A stretch of 64,000 nucleotides of DNA from Thamnaconus septentrionalis (Eukaryota; Chordata; Actinopteri; Tetraodontiformes; Monacanthidae): NCBI GenBank assembly GCA_009823395.1, contig CM020512.1, positions 11,447,905 to 11,511,904 of the forward strand. Direction: 5' to 3'. The position numbers and the translations under genes were made by a program. Under the pieces are notes generated by a model. The model was not told the origin of the DNA. It was given only the letters and a program-made list of their open reading frames with translations, and did not search any database. Every line of letters starts with the position of its first letter. The stretch's first letter is position 1. Positions 46,901-57,032 of this stretch are shown piece after piece.

Positions 46901-48801
46901 TTAATTGCGTCTGTCTTTGAATGTCAATAGATTTTACAATAAGCAGTCCGACACAAGCATTTGCTATAAATCTTTAATTCCTCTGTTCACTCATCATGAA
47001 AATGACATTCTGATGCAGAATCGTGCAATGTACAGTGAAACGTGTATTAATCATTTTAAAATAAGCACATATGTCTCCCTGTCAATACAAACACAACACA
47101 GGCTTTAATGTTGTTGTACATCTCTGGACTGGAGTGGTTGTCGTTTTTTGTGTATTTTGCAACATTAAAGGGATTTTTAAGTTTGTTTTTCATTCAGTAC
47201 GGCTGTCTGGTGGATCAGATGTGTGTGTGCAGGCTGAGAAAAAAAAGTCACAGATTAAACAACTATACACACACACACACTGTACAACACAAAGTATATT
47301 TCACAGGAGTGTCACCACTAAAAACTAAGTGCACAATAATAAAAAAAAAGAGTACAACAACAACAACAACTCGTTTAATACAGACATTTTGCACATAGCA
47401 CACAATGTAAGACCAGTAGTGATACGCTGAGAGGAGGCAGCGGCAGTGCTGAGTGTTTGGTGTGTGTGCTGAGGCACGTTGTGAGTTCAAAACATCAACA
47501 GACAGATTGAAATGGTGGCTGAGTTTTTGCAGCATGATCAGAAAAAAAGCAAAACAGATTTTAAAAGTTCCAAAATTCTGCAAAACTCTCCTCTAAAGTT
47601 TCCTGACGACAGCGTCTCTGTCCATCATTCACTTCTTCTGCGGCTCCAAGACACACAGTTCTGGAAACCAACCCTTTTAAGATATCACAAAAATAATCAC
47701 CTGAATTATGAAATGGTGATTGAAGAGACGTGCAGACTGTTTTCCTGTCCGCCTCCAGCTGTGCCAGAAAAGGACAGGAAGTGGTTTGTGCTAGCATAAC
47801 CATAGGACTATTGTTTCCAAGGGATGAGGTAGCTGTAGCGTCAGCGCAGATAATCAATAAAAAAAACAAAACTGTGAACTTTGGTTTTAACATCTTCCTC
47901 TTCAATGGACATTCGCTCAACGGTTGACATAGAAATGTTAGCGTGCTAGCACACTCGACTTAGTGGGCGATTAGCTACTTAGCTGCTGGCGAAGATGAGT
48001 GACAAATGAGGCAAGGTTTTAGACGGCAATCCTTCAGTCTTTAGCTGTATCTACATGAAACAAATTGAAAACATTCTGCACAGCTGAAAATAACATCTTG
48101 CAAATTAACTGAGTGGGTGCTACTGATTCATTAGAGCAAAAAAACTAAACAAACACAATGAAATTAGCCAACAAGGAACACAACACGTACGTCGAGGGGA
48201 AACGTAAAAAAGGAGCTCGTCAGCAAAAAACGATTAACACCACGTACACGACATGCACAATTTAATATACTGACGGTACAAACAACACAACACCACCGCT
48301 GGCCACTTTTCACTGGTGACCTGGTTACTGTTCTCTGCTGTGAAAGTCTGGTGCTGGTTCGTGGCTTCTGTTAAAATGCGTTGAACTCACAGGAAGTCGC
48401 TGCTGACTTAAACAAAACGAACACTCTGAGAACACGACATTTACACTTTAGGTACTTAACATTAAAAAAAAGAAAGAAGAATATTTATACATAAAAAAAT
48501 AAAAGTACTTTACAGGTAGATCTGATCACTCAAAGAGTTTTCACATGTAACTTTCACCCCCAGCTATAAACTGGCAGTGTGTCAAAGTGAACTGTGTCTA
48601 GTGGAGCAGGTCTGCTGGGAACTGTTGGGTCAGAACCAACAACGATTCGCCGTCAACGCCGTCAGATTCCCGTCTAGCATGTCGACCCACTGTAACCGTC
48701 GCAAACCTCGACCTTTGACCTTACAGCATCGCTCCACATGGTGAAAAAACACTGAAACAAAATAGTTAAGTTCTGCGCTCTGATGATGGAGGATTCTATG
48801 A

Positions 48802-48848
<47 letters not shown>

Positions 48849-48981
48849 GGTTCGCAGTTGTTTGTGTTTGTGTACGATGAAAAAAAATTGTTTTAATGAG
48901 CCAAAACAAAATTAAAATGCAGTCGGTGGTGAAAACTAGGAGACATCTGTCTCCATTGTATGACCTTTTCTGCTGCTGCTG

Positions 48982-49032
<51 letters not shown>

Positions 49033-49128
49033 CTCCATCCTGCAGCTACCAGCAACAGATGTTGAGTTGCCGTTTCTCCGGATTACTGAAATACATACAT
49101 ACATACATGCACACGCGCACACACACAC

Positions 49129-49159
<31 letters not shown>

Positions 49160-49309
49160 GAGTCAAAGTTAGTGTTTACATCAAGATTAAACTGCCGGAG
49201 GGAATACAGTCGTCAGTCAGTCAATAAAAGAAAAGTAAATATAAACACGACATCAGATGGAAACAGGTGGCGCCTGCCGGTGGAGGTGGAGCCTCACCCT
49301 CTGCCCCCA
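46901..49309 (-). other. ntsr1: ntsr1 3' flank / possible 3'UTR
   Basis: This is non-coding sequence downstream of the ntsr1 stop codon on the minus strand. It is AT-rich with (CA)n tracts near 47,268-47,280, 48,802-48,847 and 48,984-49,028. I see no AATAAA on the minus strand close to the stop; an ATTAAA variant lies at 48,261-48,266. The length of the 3'UTR is therefore undetermined. Confidence 0.3.
48802..49160 (+). repeat. Cluster of (GT)n and (CA)n microsatellites
   Basis: (GT)n at 48,802-48,847 and 48,984-49,028, then CATA and (CA)n runs at 49,093-49,160. They produce a long but spurious low-complexity open frame downstream of ntsr1. Confidence 0.93.
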
Positions 49310-49571
49310 TCAGTAGGTCGTCTCTTTGACCACGTTGGAGGTGAGGGTGTGGTTGCTGGAGATGCTGATGGAGTGGCGGGTGAGCGGGTAGGAGCGGGGC
49401 CGGGGCCGGCGGTGGCGGCGGCAGGGCAGGCAGAGGAAGCAGAGGGTGGAGAAGAAGACCTGGCGGTAGGTGGCCGACACCAGGTTGTAGAGGATGGGGT
49501 TGATGGCCGAGCTGACGTAGAACAGCACGTTGGTCAGCATGTAGAAGTAGTGGTAGAAGTCGTAGAGGTTG
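49310..49571 (-). CDS. ntsr1: ntsr1 exon 4 (TM7 and C-terminal tail)
   Basis: The acceptor GACCCTCCAG leads into [20 protein letters not shown] and TM7 with NPILYNL. Then come [19 protein letters not shown], an Arg-rich stretch and [16 protein letters not shown], with TGA at 49312-49310. The tail length and the serine/threonine-rich end (beta-arrestin phosphorylation region in the family) are typical. Confidence 0.94.
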
Positions 49572-52500
49572 CTGGAGGGTCAGAGGGCAACAGTCAGCGC
49601 CAGCGTTCTGTCTCTATTTCTTTAATATTCATCTGGAAATTTGCCACATTTCTCACCTTGCACATACACTATGACCTCATACACAAGTCACCTTTGGAGG
49701 ATTATCTAATCTAAATATTATTAGATTAATAATTTACCATTTTGTTCATGCTAGCTAAGATAGTATTCTTTATAAACATGCTCATTAGTTTGGTTTTACA
49801 GTTTTGCCTTAAATTTAACGATAAAAATTCAGATTTTTAAGAACATTAACATTATGTGTTTTTTTTTTTAACCAGAGAGATGCGTGAGTTTTTAATATAC
49901 ACATATTCATACATTTGAATTTGAATTTGAATTTATTATGGGATAGCCACTTGAGATGCGCCATCTCATTTTCAAGGGGGTCCCATTTCCAATATATCCA
50001 CCTTGTTGTGGAAGTATTAAGTATAAGAAAATTAGCCTTCCACTGCCGACTCTTCAGACTCTCTGCAGGATCGGAGGCCATGTGATTTTGAGCGGGCCGG
50101 CCTCATCAAAGAGGAAGAGTGTGGGGAGACACACACCCACACAGAAGATTTTTGAAGTGGGCAAGGCGTCGATCTGCACAGGCATACAGACATTCTCATT
50201 TACAAGCCCGGTTTGTGATCTTTTATATCCGAGGGTTACTCTTCCTCCTCCTTTTCATCCCCTTCCTCCTCCTCCTCTGATCACCAACCCCGTGTCCAAT
50301 GCTTTCAAACACTCCCATTATTTCAGCCTTGCATCATGTCCTCACACTCGTCGCCGTCCTGTGCAGTCTACAGGAACCGGGCAGAGCCGAGGACAACCTC
50401 AGACTGTTGGATCTCACCTGCTCTCCCATTTGCTGAATGCAGCATTTTTTTATTTATTTTTTTACTCTTTTTCAATTTTTGCAGTGCAGAACTTGAAAAC
50501 GTGAGCGAGAAGCGGCGGTAACGAGAGACTGGGTACAACATTTAGGACGGGCAAACTGTGGAGCCTGGTCAGCTGATCCTGCTGTGCGTTAGCAAAACGT
50601 TTTACGCATGATTCACCTAGCGCCGGTCGTCAGGCACACAACTAAAATGGTCAGAACGTGGAACGCGGCGTCACTTCCTGCTAAGCTACGTATCGTGTGT
50701 GCGCAGCTTAACGCAAAGTCGAGAAGAAGGAAAGCTAGTCAGCTAATTTCCCTTCAGCGGCTTCACGTGCTGGAGAAAAATGCAACCCAAATATAACAGG
50801 AATTTTCTCTCGCCAAAATTATCATCTTCTTTTCTGTTCTGGGGTCGAAACATCAGCGCCCGTGTTGCAGGAAAGGAAAAAAAACCCCAGAAGGACCCAA
50901 CACGTGCACAAGCGCGCGCATGTGAAGACGGATCCAAAGGCTAGCAGCCGTAGATCGAAGGCGGACGTTTCCCTGAACGGCTCGGCTCAGTTACCAGAAT
51001 CATCTCGACTCATCGATCCCGTCGGCCGAGCGAGCCCAGAGTCGATGACCTGCGGCGGCGACCGCATCCAGGGCAGGCATTAGGGACGGAGAGTGGGGGG
51101 TGGGGGGGCGGGGGGTTTGGGGTTGAGGGGTCTTATCGAACATGACCTTTTCATTACACACGCCGACACACAGGGGTGCTACAGGCTGTCAGAGCGCTGA
51201 TGTAACGCAGGCCGGCAGGAGATCCGAGAGCCGCTGACATTTTTCAGCGTAACCACGGACGACGGCAGGTACAGCGATTCTATTGGACGGGAAGGTTTCG
51301 CCGCCTCGGACACTTCAGCAGCTCCGGCGTTCAGGTGTCGCTCATGTCGCACGACGACGCCAAGAAGACGGCGGCTGTGTGCGATGAATCCAGAGCCAGA
51401 GAGAACCCTGCTGCTGTCAGTTACTGTGCAGCTGCTGCTCCTCGAGGTTTATATTCCATGAGTTATTATTTGGATCGGAATGTCTCTGCAGTAAACGGAG
51501 CCTTTAAAACGAAGTGCTAAATTATGAATCAACACAGTACTTTTATAGAACCAGGAACCTCCGCGGTTCCACCACATCCAGTCCAGATGGCGAGTTCTGT
51601 TGCCTGTCTGACACAAAGTTTTCAGAACCAGCACCAGTTGAAACCGGTTTTAGTCTGGCCCAGCTGGAAATTAGAACTCAGTCCCTGCTAACGGCTCACA
51701 ACCAAATTCAATGAGGGAGTCTTAAAACCGTCCATAAGGTTTTAGCTTTCAGAAACAGAATGTTTTTAATGTTAAAAAGGGTTGCAAAGTACTTGAAGGA
51801 GATCTCAGCGTTAGTTGCAATTCACTTCCTGATTGTTGGTGTATTCTCCAGTTGTGTTTTAGCTGCAGTGTTTTAACTTAATAAATAAATAAATAAAAGA
51901 CCAGCCGAACACCTCAAACCTGCAACAAAATTCTGAGTTAAGAGTTCTGAGCGGCGGCAGAAGCAAAGGAAACTAAAAAACAGTAAAAAAAAAAAAAAGA
52001 AAAAAAAGAAAACCCATGACCCGTCACCGTGACTCATTCTGACGGATGAACTTTAATCAAGTTGCGGCGGTCAGAGCGGCGCCTGAATAATCCGCCAGCA
52101 GACTGTGCGCCAGCTCTTCATCTCAAACCCAGTTTTATGCCTCAATAGCATCGAGTATTAGCAGCGCTTGTTCATTTGAAAAAAAATAATGTTTTGGTTT
52201 TTTTTTCAAATAAGAAAAAGAATGAGGAACTGTTTGTTCCACCGAGAGCTTTGGCGCATCAACACAGCTGCAGAGTCGACGTCACCCGCCGAAAATACTG
52301 TGTGAACTCCTTGCAGCGGAGTCGCAGCGCCATGCGTGGCGAATAGCAGCCTGCAGGGGGCGACGTGGCGGCAAGTGACGAGCAGCAGCAGAGTTAAATA
52401 TCAAACCCGTGGATGCCAAAAGCAAACTTGCCAATGTCAAATGATGTGCGTGCGTGCATGCGTGCGTGCGCGTGCGTGTGTGTGTGTGTGTGTGTGTGAG

Positions 52501-52964
52501 TGTGTGTGTGCTTACAGAAAAATAAAGATTCATGATGCTCCTTTTCCACATTTGCAAAATGAACGTGGGATCGGCCCCATCCATCCACCCAGCAGAGCGG
52601 CGGCGGTGGCGGCGGTTTGATGGCATTAGATAAACAATATTTAGTGCGGAGCAGACAATCAATAGAAGAGGGAGGGGGCGGGGAATGTTAACGAGGAGGA
52701 GCCAATCAGGAAGATGAATCTGTCACTGGCCCCCGACTGATCACCCTCTAAATGACGGCTAATGGCCAATATTGGTGTGCGTGTGTGTGTTTGCGTGCAT
52801 TTGGAGTTTGCGTGAGCGAGCAAACCCAACCGACCCGGGCGGAGACACTGCGGCTCGGCAGGAGAGTCGTTACTCACTCGGTCCAGTCGGAGACGTAGCA
52901 GAACATGAGGCGGCGAGCATGATAGGGCAGCCAGCAGACCACGAAGGCGATGACCACCACCCCT

Positions 52965-53001
<37 letters not shown>

Positions 53002-56000
53002 GCAGTCAGACAGGAGGGGGAGGGGTTAGGACGCAGAGTAACATACAAACACGGCACTGAGGAAAGACGGCGGGGCCTGATTGGCTGCGATTGTGCAAAG
53101 CACAATACTGCCATCAGCGCCTCAGTCACGGCAGACTGCGTTCCGTCGCGCGGCAGATTGTGTATTGTTTCCGCCGCTCCGAGACGAGCGACTCCGATGA
53201 CCTTGCTGGCGGTCGGGATGGGCGAGATGCGGACCTGCTGTCACTACGAGGAGCACGAGGTGCAATAAACCTGCGGCGGCACCCGAGAAACAGGAAGTAG
53301 TTTGACACCGACAGCGGATGAACTACTAAGATTTAGCAAAGAAAAAGGCGATAAAATAACAAAATAACATAACGTTTACATTGACTTCAATGGCCAACTT
53401 GTCATACACCGGAACCAATCAGCACCTTCTCAGCGAGAAGAGGCGGAGCTACAGGGTTTGTCGGCAGTGTGGACTCCGCCCACCAATGGGAAGCCTCGCG
53501 TAGTTTCCTTCTGCGGCACTTTAAGCTGTGACACTCGGAAGGAATCGTTGGCAAATGTTTTTTTTTCCCTTCTCAAAATGTGAAACCTAATGGATTCATC
53601 AAAGATTGCTTCCGGCTTGCTGTTGTCCAGGCTGAAAATACGAAACAGAGTCAAAGTTGCTAAATAATGGATGTATCTGGATTAACATGCCGGTCAGATC
53701 CTCACATGCATGAATAATTAAAATAGACCACGTTTGGCAGAAATCAACAGTGACAGAGACGCATTCTAAACATTTCCTCTCCCCGTCTGCATTCTCTGCC
53801 TTTCCGTCCATCCGGGCGCTCTGATTGACCGGCAGCTCTGCAGTTGGTCAGGAGGTCAAACTGGCCCCGCAGGGGTCGACCTTGAGCTCGGTGTTCCGTG
53901 TCTCCTCGGCCGACCAGCTGGTACAATTACAGCTCAAGTGCTCCTTGTCGGCGGCGTTCGATAGGGCAGATGTCGGAGCCGCCGCCTCCTCGGCTGACTG
54001 GAAGTGTTCCATTGAGCTCCTACACCGCAGTCAACGATTTGCGTCCTTTATCCTCGCCAGCTTCTCCAATGGAGAGATCAATGGGCCAAACAGCGGGACG
54101 TCTGCGGCCAGCCGGCAGCGTGTGACGGAATCGCCGGGCATCGTTAATTAAAGCGGAAAAATCTTGCAATCCTCCACAGATGAGATCCAGCCTCACGCTG
54201 AGCAGCCGGTTGAACTATTTCATTTATTCATCTCTGCCGCTGAAGGCGCTGTGTGCGTGAATGTTTGTTTTAGGGTTGGTTTTTCTTTTCTCTGTTTTTT
54301 ACCCTTATCTCATTAAGTCAGAAATTTGAAGTATCTGGAGGCATCAACTGCTTCATGGTTCCACCAATTAATACATGAACAATATGTATAGATGCATCTA
54401 ATATAGGAACCATCCTTTGTGTTGTTTTTTTCTACAGGAAGCAGAGGACCAAAGATTGTTCCAGTAGGGATTGTTCCATCAGGAACCGTGAAGATGTGCC
54501 TGAACATTGTTGAACACCGTGAGTCACACAAGGGAGTCGGTTCAGTTCCCAGGCCTGCTTGGTTCTCTGGGTTCCTCCAGCACTCCAAAGACCCGGCCGG
54601 CATTCTGTTAAGGTGCAGAACGAGCCGGTCTAATTACGCCTCGGCGTTCACGGTTCCTATACCGCAGTCCTCCGTTCTGATCACGTTCTACAGTGACCCT
54701 CAGTCTGTTACGTTAAAGAGGTTTTCTGGAGCTGGATCCTCCCGACGGTTTCCTTCACAAGACAAATCACAATCCTTCTGATCTTCCTGTAAAACTCAGT
54801 GTTTGGTGCTTTGATCTTTCATTCATTCATTCATCTTCTATACCCGCTTATTCCTGTTCAGGGTGACGGGGGTCTGCTGGAGCCTATCCCAGCTGTCTTA
54901 GGGTGAAGGCAGGGTACACCCTGGACAAGTCGCCAGTTCATCGCAGGGCCGCTTTGATCTTTCACTCTAGTCCAAATGTTACCATAGATCAGGGATGAGA
55001 GCTACTTCATGGTTCCAGAGCCATATGTAGAGCAACTAGTTTGCAACACTCAACTGAATTAACAAACTTTTCAGTTATATATTATTCTAAATGATACTGA
55101 TCTATGTTAAGACACTGATCACATTAATAATTTCTCAGTAATTATCAACAATGACTTAACAAAGTGCTACTTTTCGAAAGGGCCTGCGGGCTACTCATGT
55201 GGTACTTGGAGGGTACCTGGTGCCCACGGTCATCACGTTTGATGACCTCTGTCATAGATACTAAGCCGGTTCTGACCTGCTGGTGCTCTTCAATCCCTGA
55301 GCTGTGACGGCTAACTACTAGCGTCTCTCTGCCAGTGGCCCCGCTTCTCGGATGACGTCATCCCAGTTGAGCTGGCTACTGCCATCACTCACTGCTGCAC
55401 TAAAGCAGCGATGGGGCAGATACTCCAGTGGAAAGCCAGAGTCTGATTTGAAGATAAGAATCGTCTTCTGATCTCTGCAGGCTCCAGACTCCGGACCGCC
55501 AGAGGGTTCAGTCAACAAGGTTAAAGCGCTGATTGTTCTCATTTTCCACAGTTTTGAGGAAATGTCAAAGCTATTTTGAAAAGGCGGTTTCAGGCACAAA
55601 GAGCTCAGATAAAGTGACGTGGTCACCGTGGCAACGGGGCCGCTGCCGTCGCCGCTCTTTGACGGGACGAAACCCGACCTGTCGTCATCGTAGCTGAAAC
55701 AAACACCAGATCGCAGATCAACGACGCCCGGCTGACCAGTGCAGCTAGATGGGGAGGGTTTGAGATCCATTATTAATCCATCTATCATCAATCTCTCCAT
55801 CCATCATTATTCATCCATCATTATTCATCCATCATCCAACGTCCATCAGCCAATCAACGGTCACCCATACACTCAGGATACATACATTATCCAATCAATA
55901 ATCCATCATCATCATCATCCATCTATTATTTATCATTCATCCATCAGCCATCAGTCAATTAGCCATCATCCATCCATTCATCATTTATCTGTCCATTCAT

Positions 56001-57032
56001 CCTCCATCCCTCCATCCCTCCATCCATCCGTCCATTCATTTGTGCATCCATCTCTTCCTCCCTACATCCTTCCATCCCGTACTGAAACTCTTGGAAAAAT
56101 AGAATTAAACTCCACCAAGTCTCTGTCACCCGCCAACTGTGATTGGACGACTCCAAACAAACTCGGCCTGATTGGACAACATTTTGTCCCATCGTTACTT
56201 TTAATTACTGACCCATACTATCCTTCAGGCTTCCTGAAGTCTTTTTTTTTTTTTTTAATTCCCTCTAGTCTCGGAGCTTTTTTCAGCCTCAGTTGTAATT
56301 ATGGCTCACGATGATTGGGCTGCATAATTGGATCATTGTTAAGCAGCAATACTGAGAGGTGCGAGCCCATACCAGGCGGACGTTGTTTGGCTGCTGCTGC
56401 TGCTGCTGCTGCTGCCAGCGGCGATGAATGAATGGCTGATGACTTAAATTATAAAAACCCGTCTGGGGGCCTAATTATAACAAAGTTGCGTTTCAAATGA
56501 AGAGGCATTTCAAAAGCGAGGGGTTGATTAGGTCACAGGAAACCGGCCAGGGATGACAGGGATCCTCGGCTGGCCACCTGTGCAGCAGCGGCGGCAGAAG
56601 ATCTTGTTCCCTGATTGGCTGCAATTGTTGTCTAATTACCTTCTTCCTGATAAAGCGCCATCCAGATTGCATTTATTCCCTGGAGCTGGATACAATGTTT
56701 CCTCAGAAGAGAAAAAAACGGTACTAAAAAAAAGGTTAAAAAAAAAAAGGCACTAATAACGATTGCAGGTGTGTGTGTGTGTCTGTCTGTCTGTCTGTCT
56801 GTGTGTGTGTATGCGCGCGCGTGCACGTACTGAGAACGATGACGCCGTGCCGCAGCGACTGCGCCCGGTTGGGCTCCATGGTGACGTTCAGGACGGTGGG
56901 GTTTCCCGCCACGATGCACACGCGGTTGTCTTGCTCCGCCTCCCGGAACATCCGCAGCAGCTGATTGGCTATGACGCCGTTCAGGGCGGAGATGGCCACC
57001 ATGGGGACGACGAAGGAGAGGAAGGCGTTTAC
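49310..57032 (-). CDS. ntsr1: Neurotensin receptor type 1, exons 2-4 (5' partial)
   Basis: Class A GPCR of the plasma membrane that binds neurotensin and signals mainly through Gq/phospholipase C. Three exons (minus strand): 57032-56831, 52962-52878, 49571-49310; they are GT-AG, phases join, and they total 182 codons plus stop. They carry TM5 ([20 protein letters not shown]), ICL3, and TM6 with the CWLP motif ([20 protein letters not shown]). TM7 has the NPxxY motif as NPILY. The tail has clustered Cys (LCFLCLPC, likely palmitoylated), basic residues and SSNHTLTSN...KETTY, which matches the NTSR1 C-terminus rather than NTSR2. The large first exon (N-terminus to about TM4) is absent on this strand up to 64,000 and must lie outside. 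Introns 2 and 3 are 3.9 and 3.3 kb; intron 1 exceeds 6.9 kb. Confidence 0.92.
49572..52877. other. ntsr1: ntsr1 intron 3
   Basis: 3.3 kb between GTGAGTAACG and ACCCTCCAG. No additional exon was recognised. It contains A-rich and GT-rich tracts (52,444-52,510) and a G-rich run near 51,090-51,130, and is otherwise unremarkable. Confidence 0.6.
52878..52962 (-). CDS. ntsr1: ntsr1 exon 3 (TM6)
   Basis: 85 bp, acceptor GTGTCCAG and donor ACCGA|GTGAGTAA. It encodes [20 protein letters not shown] and CYVSDWT, that is TM6 and the start of ECL3. The usual polypyrimidine tract of the acceptor is replaced by a (TG)n microsatellite. Relative to mammalian NTSR1 the loop seems to lack two residues between SD and WT. 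Confidence 0.93.
52966..52997 (+). repeat. (CA)n at the ntsr1 exon 3 acceptor
   Basis: About 15 CA dinucleotides (TG on the ntsr1 strand) ending 3-4 bp before the exon 3 acceptor AG. Confidence 0.95.
54822..54955 (+). repeat. Dispersed teleost repeat, copy 2
   Basis: It aligns closely to 5,420-5,550: ttctatacccgcttattcct, gggtctgctggagcctatcc, acaccctggacaag and catcgcagggcc. It lies in ntsr1 intron 2. Confidence 0.7.
56769..56830 (+). repeat. GT/GTCT/GC alternating microsatellite at ntsr1 exon 2 donor
   Basis: gtgtgtgt, then (gtct)n, then gtgtgtatgcgcgcgcgtgc, ending a few bases from the exon 2 donor. It is an alternating purine-pyrimidine sequence. Confidence 0.9.
56831..57032 (-). CDS. 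ntsr1: ntsr1 exon 2 (TM5 and ICL3)
   Basis: The acceptor CTTTCTCCACAG precedes GTA AAC GCC, and the donor is CTCA|GTACGT. The exon encodes TM5 ([20 protein letters not shown]) and the third intracellular loop, ending SLRHGVIVL. The single leftover base joins GG of exon 3 to make Arg, reproducing the family's HGVxVLR junction. The intron right after the donor is an alternating purine-pyrimidine microsatellite. Confidence 0.93.

Larger units (their letters stand above)
52963..56830. other. ntsr1: ntsr1 intron 2
   Basis: 3.9 kb bounded by microsatellites at both ends. It contains a dispersed teleost repeat at 54,822-54,955, an ATCC-rich degenerate region at 55,770-56,080, a (CTG)n at 56,390-56,416 and a TAATTA-rich block at about 56,270-56,660. 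A 160-codon open frame on the minus strand (55,318-55,800) matches nothing I know and lacks clear splice context. Confidence 0.6.

Noticed and set aside
48896..49714. 272-codon plus-strand open frame
   Set aside because: It runs through (GT)n/(CA)n microsatellites and antisense to ntsr1 exon 4; composition is low-complexity and there is no protein-family signal.
53744..54151. Open frames on both strands near 53.7-54.2 kb
   Set aside because: Overlapping antisense frames without splice signals; more likely GC-rich non-coding DNA inside ntsr1 intron 2.
55318..55800. 160-codon minus-strand open frame in ntsr1 intron 2
   Set aside because: Normal-looking composition, but no recognisable domain, no clear splice sites or promoter, and it lies inside an intron. 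It is kept only as a possible degraded insertion.
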